Positions 17,636-23,996 of a DNA stretch of 23,996 nt are shown here, piece by piece. The notes beneath the pieces were generated by a model that made no database searches, was not told where the DNA came from, and saw only the letters and a list, made by a program, of their open reading frames with translations. Origin of the DNA: Purshia tridentata (Eukaryota; Streptophyta; Magnoliopsida; Rosales; Rosaceae); NCBI GenBank assembly GCA_003254885.1, contig QANT01008363.1:1-23996 (forward strand). The letters are read 5' to 3'. Made by a program: the position numbers and the translations under genes. The stretch's first letter is position 1. Each line of letters opens with the position of its first letter.

Positions 17636-18691
17636 ATCTACCCCCCTTAAAAGAATTTCGTCCTCGAAATTCCCAAGGGAAAGTAACCAACAGAGTGACT
17701 TCTCACAGTCACAACAAACAACACAAGCAACAAGCAAGTACAAGCAAGCAAAGGCACACAAGTCCAACTGAAAACTCGTTCAAACTTTTCCTTTTAAAAC
17801 CGAAACCCTTTTTCAACACTGAAATCTCTTTTAAAACCTTTCTGGAAAAAAAAACCAAAACTGAGCACAACACAAACAAGCAAACAAGCACGTAAGAACT
17901 AGAAAACTAACGGCAACGAATTGTCAGGTTCTTCTCGTAACTGAACTCTGAAACCTTCGAGTACGACCCGCAAGGTCTTCACTGCTTTTGAGTAGTCTGC
18001 CTTGCCACAACTTTTGACCATTCCTGAGTCTGCTTTTTCTGAACTGCCACTACGCTTCCGCTGCGCAACTCTGAACAACGTCGAAAAGCAACAACAACTA
18101 ACGAGCAAACTGGTCAAAAGCGACCCAAAACTCGAGAAAGGCACTAAAGCACCCCAAACGTCCACGAGTCAACAGTCTAGGTCCCACCTAGCTACTTCCT
18201 CGGTAACTCCGCTACCTCGTAAGCTAGCTTACTAGGGTGAAACTGTTCAACCCACTAAGTTCTCTTTTCCCTTAACCAAACTAACTCTGTTCTCACTGAA
18301 CAACCTCACTAACTGTCAAACTTTTCTTAACTAACTTCCAACTCTTCTAAGCTTGCTGAGGAGCAGGAGAGACGATGGCAGTGCGAGGGACACATCTGAA
18401 AATTTCTCAAACCCTTTCATGGCTCACATCAAAACATTTTTCTGAAAATACTTTGAAAATTCAAGTCTTTTCTCAAACTGGTTTTACTGAAACTGTAGTT
18501 TTTTCCAAACTGTTTTTCTTTCCAACTGACTTTCCTCTGTAACAGTACCTTTCCAGCTCCGGGCAGTGTGGGATCGCTCACTTCACCTCACCTGGTAGCT
18601 TGCCGCTGCCCCGCAGCCGCCCACATCAGGGTCTTGGTCCCTGGGTCTTGCAATCCCCACACTTCCGGCCGGTCTAGCTCTGATACCATAT
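17636..18691 (-). other. Interior of the chimeric LTR element
   Basis: About 1.06 kb. A PBS lies next to the right LTR, and a PPT-like AAGGGGGGTAGAT, preceded on the minus strand by GAGGACGAAATTC, lies next to the left LTR, as is usual in plant Ty3/gypsy elements. No protease, RT, RNase H or integrase motif was found in any frame. Short open frames such as the one at 17899-18165 (minus) show no recognised similarity. Confidence 0.65.
18677..18688 (-). other. Primer binding site of the chimeric element
   Basis: On the minus strand this reads TGGTATCAGAGC, the standard plant initiator-Met PBS, three bases after the LTR end. It fixes the element's orientation. Confidence 0.85.
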
Positions 18692-19522
18692 TGACACGCC
18701 CCGACCCTCGGGCACGTGCCTAACTGCTGAAAACTGACAACCATTTCCCGTGGGCCCTTTTTCTGTAACTGTGAGCCATGAATAATAAAAAAATCATTGG
18801 CATTTTTATTACCCTTTAAAAATGCGTCATAAATGACAGGACCCTCCCCGAATTCCACCCTGGAACCCGAAGTGATCCTGCGGGCATCCAATATCAAGGA
18901 AAATTCTACCAAAATTTCGGCAGAACCTCCCCTGAAATTGGACGAACCCTTTCTCCGGAGACCTGCAAGAAAACACTTCGAAGTACCACAGCTCTTCTAC
19001 CACAATCCAAAGGGTCTCCGACCCAAATCTCAAAACCAATTACTTAAGTTTTCATTAGGTTATCAGAGCCGCGCTACAAATTTACTAAGAAGATGAAATT
19101 TACAAGAGTAACTAGTTCCTACGATTTCACAACTTCCCAGGAGTGCCTCGAAGTCTTTGGCTCGACCGTTCCACCGCTATAACCTGTGGGAAAATTAAAA
19201 CAATAAAAAGGATAAAACTAATGAGTTACCTCAGTGAGTGGACATAAACCAAAATAGGTATTTATAAACTTTTACTTTCAAATTCATTAGAATTTCACAA
19301 ACTTTCCTTGAAATCCCCCAGTTTTAAAATCACTGTCATAAAAGCCACTGAAAACTCTGTTCTAAAATTCCGCATCTGAAATCCGTTTGAAAACTCTGAT
19401 AAATTGATAAAATTGGTCAACCTCCCAAAATATTAAATAAGAACTGAAACTTGTATCAAGTAAGAATTATTTTGTAAACTGTTTCGATAAAGAAACCTCA
19501 CACCCAACAGTTACCCACCGAA

Positions 19523-19708
19523 CCTGCCGTACATGCGCAGGGCCCACGCCCTGCCGTACGCATGCAGGGCCAATAATCCTGCCGTACATGCGCAGGGCCT
19601 ACAACCTGCCGTACGCATGCAGGGCCAATATCCTGCCGTACATGTGCAGAGCCAGGGTCTGTCATACACATGCAGGGCCAATATCCTGCCGTACGTGCAC
19701 GCAGGGCC
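19523..19708 (+). repeat. Seven-unit 27-bp hairpin repeat in right LTR
   Basis: Same unit types in the same order as 15664-15848, with few substitutions. It continues into a shared non-repeat segment (GGGCAAAGCATCCCGACACA and onward) up to about 19796. Confidence 0.85.
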
Positions 19709-21371
19709 GCCCCCAAAGGGCAAAGCATCCCGACACACGGCCCAAAGCCTATGTGTGTGCCGTGATGGGTCCCAAAGACCTATATAATCTGATAACCTGA
19801 AGGGTACTGCGAAGGGTGGTTTGAAAAGCCTTTTTCCATAAATCTCTTTTCGCCCATAAAACACATAACCTTTCCAAAACTGGGAAATCATTAACCCAAC
19901 GATTATAAAATCCTTTTCAGTAACCAAACCCTTGGTACAAAACCCATTGAAATCCAGTATTTTCTCAAACTCAAACATGAAAATATTTTTAAATTCCTTT
20001 TTTGATAACCAAACCCGTAATATTTCACAATACGAATGACCACATATGTTTAGTTTGAGAAATCATAACGTTTCCAAGTACGTCAAATCCATTTCCATAC
20101 TCAAGAGTCGAATAATATTTCTAAATAATTAAATCACGGCTCAAATAACTCAAATTATAAATACGAATTAAATCATAAAAATTCATAAGAAATTTATAAA
20201 CAAGGTTTAGGGAATGAAGTCCACTCACAGAGATAGCCTAGCCTTGGTCTCCGAATGGATCGTCCTTGGACTCGGGAGTGTCGCCTAACACGAGAACGAC
20301 AAAACGTTAGGAAACTATCCCAAATAATAACTGAAAAACTAGAAAGTGTGAGTTCTAGGCCTTTCGCTCCATAATCCTAAATTCAAACTATAACCAACTT
20401 ATTTTCCGTCTCGACTTAAAACCCATGCCACTAGCTTATTTTTAATTCGATAATTTCCCCAATAACCTCCATTACTACAGAACTCGACCGAGGGTCGTCC
20501 GGAGGTCGTTTCGACAACCAAAAAGTGTCCAATTTCGCCCCAAACTCACCATTTCTCCGATTTCCTTCAAACCAATTATTCTAAACCTCAATAGATCGTT
20601 CCTAAAGATGAAAATTACGCCTAATTTCAATTAAATCATCGTAAACACCTTAAATTTCTAGAAATCCTGAAATGGGCATAAGCACCAACGACCAAACTTC
20701 CAATTTCCTCAATAATTTCCTAAATTTCTCGTTCCAAACTTCAATTAGAGGTTTCTAATCACGGAAATTACCTAAAACACCCAACAATTTGATTCCATTT
20801 CAAGCACCCATGCTAAACCCGAAATTAGCCTCAATCCCCTATATTCAATCTCTCACAATTTCTCAAAATTGAACAACTATATTATAGGGGAAGGAAAGCC
20901 CATGAAAGGAGGGAGAAAACTCCCCAAAAATTGGGCCAATCGTGGCTGGAAACAGCCGAAATCGGCGGAGAGAACTCGCGGCAAAACTGAGTTTTCCGAG
21001 CTTGTCACTACGCGGGGAGGCGACGGCTGGCGAGGGGAAGCTTGGGGAGGGACGGTCGGCGGCTGGGGAGTGCTTCTCGGCCGTCCCGTCGTTGGGTGTC
21101 GCCGGAAATGGCTGGAGCTGGAAGCTCCAGTCGCGCGCAAGTGGGGAGGAGAAATCGGGAGAGAGAGAGAGAGGAAGGGGCTGGGGGCGTCGGGAGGTAG
21201 CTGGCCGGCTACTGGCGACGTCGCCGGCGGGTCTAGGTGGTCGGAGTGGCTGGGAGGTCGCGCAGGGAAGAGAGAAAGTGAGGGAGGAGTCGGGCTGGCT
21301 GGGCTTGCTGCCTGCGCGTGGAGAAGGGAGAGATATAGGGAGGGAGAGGAATATTCCAGAATTTTCTGGAA

Positions 21372-21380
21372 TATTTTATA
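21372..21380 (-). promoter_or_regulatory. Putative TATA box of the right LTR
   Basis: On the minus strand it reads TATAAAATA, followed by an inverted GAA/TTC palindrome and a long CT-rich, GC-rich leader. It lies only about 350 bp from the LTR start, implying a short U3 and a very long R/U5. Confidence 0.4.
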
Positions 21381-21730
21381 CAATTTCCTCAAAATTACAA
21401 GTTTGCCCCTCACTTTGAACCCCCGTATTTCTCAAACCGTAGCTCCAAACGACGCATGCTACGTGTCTACGAACTCGTGGAGTCGAGCTCTACTCAACCA
21501 TGTCAAAGTCAACTCTAAACTCCAAGTAATTTAAAAAGTCAACCTTTGAGCTCTTTTATCATGTTCCTAATTTTTTAACCGTAACTCTAAATCACCCATG
21601 CCACGTGTCAATGAACTCGTGAGCTCAAGACCTTCCTAACGGACCCAAAGTCAAAGCTAAAATCTTACCAGAACCAGAAGTCAACGTTGGGCCCTATTAA
21701 CATTTACTTAGGAAGGTACGGGTCGTTACA

Positions 21731-22800
21731 ATAAATGCCCTTATAAACCTCACTCCTCAATTTTTTTGATTTTTGCAAATCTAATCTAATCTATCTTCTT
21801 CAAGAGTTGCATAGGCATCCACTAAAAAATGTTGAAATAATCGGCCACCCTTTAAGAGTGTACTACAATTCAACTCTTTATCCTGAATTTGTTAGGTTAT
21901 AAAAGCACTCATAGGAATTTTGCCTGTTTTTGGTTGGCAGCCTTTAAAATCAAGATTTCATTTAATATTAGGTATATAACCATCTTCACCATAAGGAAAA
22001 AAAAAATGATATTATAAAGGCATGAATTTTGGATTCAATTTTGTTATTTGTTTCAATTCCTGACTTTGACTTTCTGTAATAATAACAATCTCTATTTGGA
22101 TCATACATGCCTATATCCCCTGCAATTAAACCACCAATTTCATCAGATATTGGGTTTTCATATTGTTTACCATCAGTTGGTTGTTGTCCCATTATTTTGA
22201 GTTTTACATAAGAAAGTGAAGTATCTTCCAATTTATCTTTTAATTTATATTCTGAAAATTTTGAACAGCTCGTGTGATATGTCAAATATTCTAATAAGAT
22301 GTCAAACATTCTAATAAGACCGTCAACAATATTTTTATTAAGATTTGTATTTTTTAGTTACGGTTAACTGTATTAAGACGATTTATAACCTCATTATAAG
22401 TATCATAGATATAAAGTTTTAAACTTTGGACATTAACATTCTGGTGGCAACAATGCCCCATTAAATGATAAGCTTGACCACTAATTTTGAAAATATAAGG
22501 GCATGGTTTATAGTGAATTGAATAGTCAATTTTGGCTCCCATTGAAGTGAATGCAAATATCGAATTATAGGCTCTAATGTTGTCCTTAAACAATAAGCTT
22601 TTTTGGCGTGCCTTTTCCAAGTAAATTATCTAAAAAAGTAAGAGTTGGGTCACTAATTGGAAGTTTAATCTTCCTTGTAAACATAACAGACCGAATAAAG
22701 GTTGTTTATTTGTTGATTTTTTCCTACTTGATTCTTTCAACCAAAAAAGTGCACAACAGTAAATGCACTTATAATCTTTATCTCCAAAATCAACATATTA
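21731..22800 (-). pseudogene. Decayed Helitron N-terminal (Helitron_like_N) region
   Basis: Reading the minus strand from about 22790, a Cys motif (GDKDYKCIYCCALFWLKESS) is followed by PLFGLLCLQGRLNF. Then come DNIRAYNSIFAFTSMGAKID, ISGQAYHLMG and LYIYDTYNEVINR (22354-22620), LKIMGQQPTDGKQYENPISD and GGLIAGDIG (21986-22309), and finally LLKGGRLFQHFLVDAYATLE near 21880-21830. This is the order seen in plant Helitron proteins upstream of the Rep HUH and helicase domains. Stops and frame changes separate the pieces, and the HPLYLPLQYPLLFP region is lost. The sequence is cut at 21730 by the LTR element; the Rep and helicase parts are not found on the other side. Confidence 0.8.
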
Positions 22801-23127
22801 CTAAATTATTCATATAGAAAAAATAAGGATGCAATTATTAATGACAGAACAAAAATGTTAAAATTTGGCATTAAAATTTAACAAAGAAGAAAACATACTT
22901 TATCTCTTCTTTTAATAAAATGCATGGCCTCTATTATTGTGCATGATTAGGAGTGTTTTCAGTTGATGAAGGGATAAGAGATGTATTCAGAACTAAAAAG
23001 ATTTACATCATAGGCTATAGTACTAGAATCACAGTCTAATTGTTCCAAAGGGACCTCATGTGTAGCTGTCTGAATTAGTTTGACCTGATCAAATGTTTTA
23101 GATCGAAAGTAGCCTTATGAACAAAGT
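22801..23127. other. AT-rich flank of the Helitron relic
   Basis: On the minus strand, 23075-22965 contains a modest open stretch reading THEVPLEQLDCDSST, which might be a further upstream Helitron piece. I do not recognise it. Nothing else is seen. Confidence 0.3.
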
Positions 23128-23543
23128 TTATTATTGAATTTGTCCCTTGAAACATACTCTTTTATTTCACTTTGCCCCTTAAAAGTTAAATCATCTCACT
23201 TTGCCCTCCCAAACTTTGTATCACAAATGTAAATCCTCCCACTTTGCCCCCCTAAACTCAACTTTATCTATTTGTCTAATTTTTTATCTCAACTTTGGCC
23301 CGACTTTTGACTCATCAAACCTCTACCAAAATCAGCAATTTTATACTCATTTTGAAACTATGAATCTTACCCCTAACAACCATATAAAAGTCATTCAAAA
23401 CGGAACTTTAGAACTCCAGATAATAGATGGAGCTGAGGATGTAGATGAGAGTGTAAAGTCCGGGGGGTAAAGTGGAAGGAGTTAACTTTCAGGGGGTAAA
23501 GTGAAAAAAAACTGTATGTTTCAAGGGAAAAATTCAATAATAA
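23128..23543. mobile_element. MITE with long terminal inverted repeats
   Basis: The left end TTATTATTGAATTTGTCCC and the reverse complement of the right end TTATTATTGAATTTTTCCC both continue into TTGAAACATAC and then TTTCACTTT-CCCC motifs, giving TIRs of roughly 80 bp in 416 bp. CACTTTGCCC/CACTTTACCC repeats occur several times within each arm. No transposase is present. No convincing target duplication could be read. The open frame across 23201-23470 lies entirely within the element and is not a gene. Confidence 0.7.
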
Positions 23544-23996
23544 GCCTAGGAACAACATTACAAACAATTTTTACTGGAAATTTGTATGGTAGTTGAGATA
23601 TGAGAACAATCACCTTCCTCTATCATAACACCTCTACTACTAAGCCTAGCCCTTTTATGCGCGCATTACATTGAAAGAAAAAAAGTCTGAACAAATAACT
23701 TGATAACTGGAGAAGAAGAACAACAATTAAAAATTTATAGACAAACATATACACATTTAATATATTTAAAAGGTTTTCAGGAGTACCTAACCTTTCGCCT
23801 AAGAGGATAAAAAACAGCAATACAACAATTTGAAGACAGAGTTTACAAAACCAACACAACTCCAACAAATCATACACATTATATTAAAAATATAGCAAAA
23901 TAGATATATATATATATATATACAAGGAGGCTATATTGTGGGAATCCTACAAATTTCTAGTTTGTGGGATCCCCCTTGTGGGGCTCACACGAGTTG
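23544..23996. other. AT-rich end of window
   Basis: No gene recognised. A (TA)n tract lies at about 23904-23921. Close to the window end, GGGAATCCTACAAA (23940) and TTTGTGGGATCCCC (23962) form an imperfect hairpin around TTTCTAG, which may be the start of another repeat element running out of the window. Confidence 0.35.

Larger units (their letters stand above)
14466..21730 (-). mobile_element. Chimeric minus-strand LTR retroelement with about 3 kb LTRs and about 1 kb non-coding interior
   Basis: On the minus strand the order is: LTR (21730-18692), PBS TGGTATCAGAGC (18688-18677), interior to 17636, PPT-like CTTTTAAGGGGGG, then LTR (17635-14466). Both LTRs begin TGTAAC and end GTGTCA on that strand. 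The interior shows no gag or pol. The LTRs match well only at their ends and in a central repeat block; other parts cannot be aligned by eye. Flanking 5-mers (TGTTG at left, ATAAA at right) do not match. The right flank is Helitron sequence and the left flank is not. This suggests recombination between two related insertions rather than one intact element. The layout resembles large non-autonomous LTR derivatives. Confidence 0.75.
18692..21730 (-). repeat. Right (5') LTR of the chimeric element, 3039 bp
   Basis: Shares with the left LTR the first roughly 100 bp (about 90 percent by eye), the hairpin repeat block and following segment (19523-19796, about 96 percent), and the ACCGTAGCTCC tail. 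In this copy the tail is doubled (near 21438-21545 and 21580-21690). The GC-rich block (20940-21350) does not align with that of the left LTR. Confidence 0.75.

Noticed and set aside
20869..21534. 221-residue open frame on + and 178-residue frame on -
   Set aside because: Both lie in the GC-rich LTR leader, overlap each other, have low-complexity composition and match no family I know.
23201..23470. 89-residue open frame
   Set aside because: It lies entirely inside a MITE and reaches into its terminal inverted repeat.

Overview
This window looks like a stretch of eudicot plant nuclear genome. It is AT-rich, carries a family of plant-specific ankyrin/PGG genes, and is crowded with plant transposable elements. 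No bacterial, organellar or RNA gene was recognised. Host genes make up only a few percent of the window; most of the rest is transposon sequence or its decay products. Species cannot be named from the sequence.

Host genes: three pieces of one gene family lie in tandem on the + strand. Gene A is a terminal exon (4060-4689) encoding a PGG domain and four membrane segments, as in ITN1/ACD6-like ankyrin proteins; no ankyrin exons are visible upstream. Gene B (start codon at 6929) is a broken first exon split directly after its third codon by a Ty3/gypsy element. Gene C (12001-12331 plus 12869-12964) is an intact first exon, with a Copia-gag-like DUF4219/UBN2 domain, plus a probable acidic second exon; its expected ankyrin and PGG exons are not seen. 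B and C share a paralogous promoter and leader.

Layout: 1-1350 holds a 1 kb inverted-repeat element set between (TA)n tracts and carrying a decayed PPR gene fragment. A foldback MITE lies at 1354-1774, and a 1037-bp Mutator-like element with a perfect 9-bp target duplication at 2817-3853. Gene A follows, then a hAT-like element (5417-5983), the gene B promoter, and a young Ty3/gypsy chromovirus (6938-11224). That element's LTRs differ at 5 of 633 positions. Its coding region keeps gag, protease, integrase and chromodomain but lacks reverse transcriptase and RNase H. Next come gene C and an AT-rich stretch to 14465. At 14466-21730 lies a minus-strand LTR element with about 3 kb LTRs that do not match each other, and only about 1 kb of non-coding interior. 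A decayed Helitron N-terminal region (21731-22800, minus) abuts it, followed by another MITE (23128-23543) and AT-rich sequence.

The most interesting signals are: (1) a dense heat-shock-element array in the U3 of the young chromovirus LTR; (2) the clean loss of RT/RNase H from an otherwise mostly open, recently inserted element; (3) its insertion at the start codon of a tandem gene copy, verifiable inside the window because gene C preserves the empty site; and (4) the chimeric large LTR element with a shared seven-unit hairpin repeat in both LTRs.
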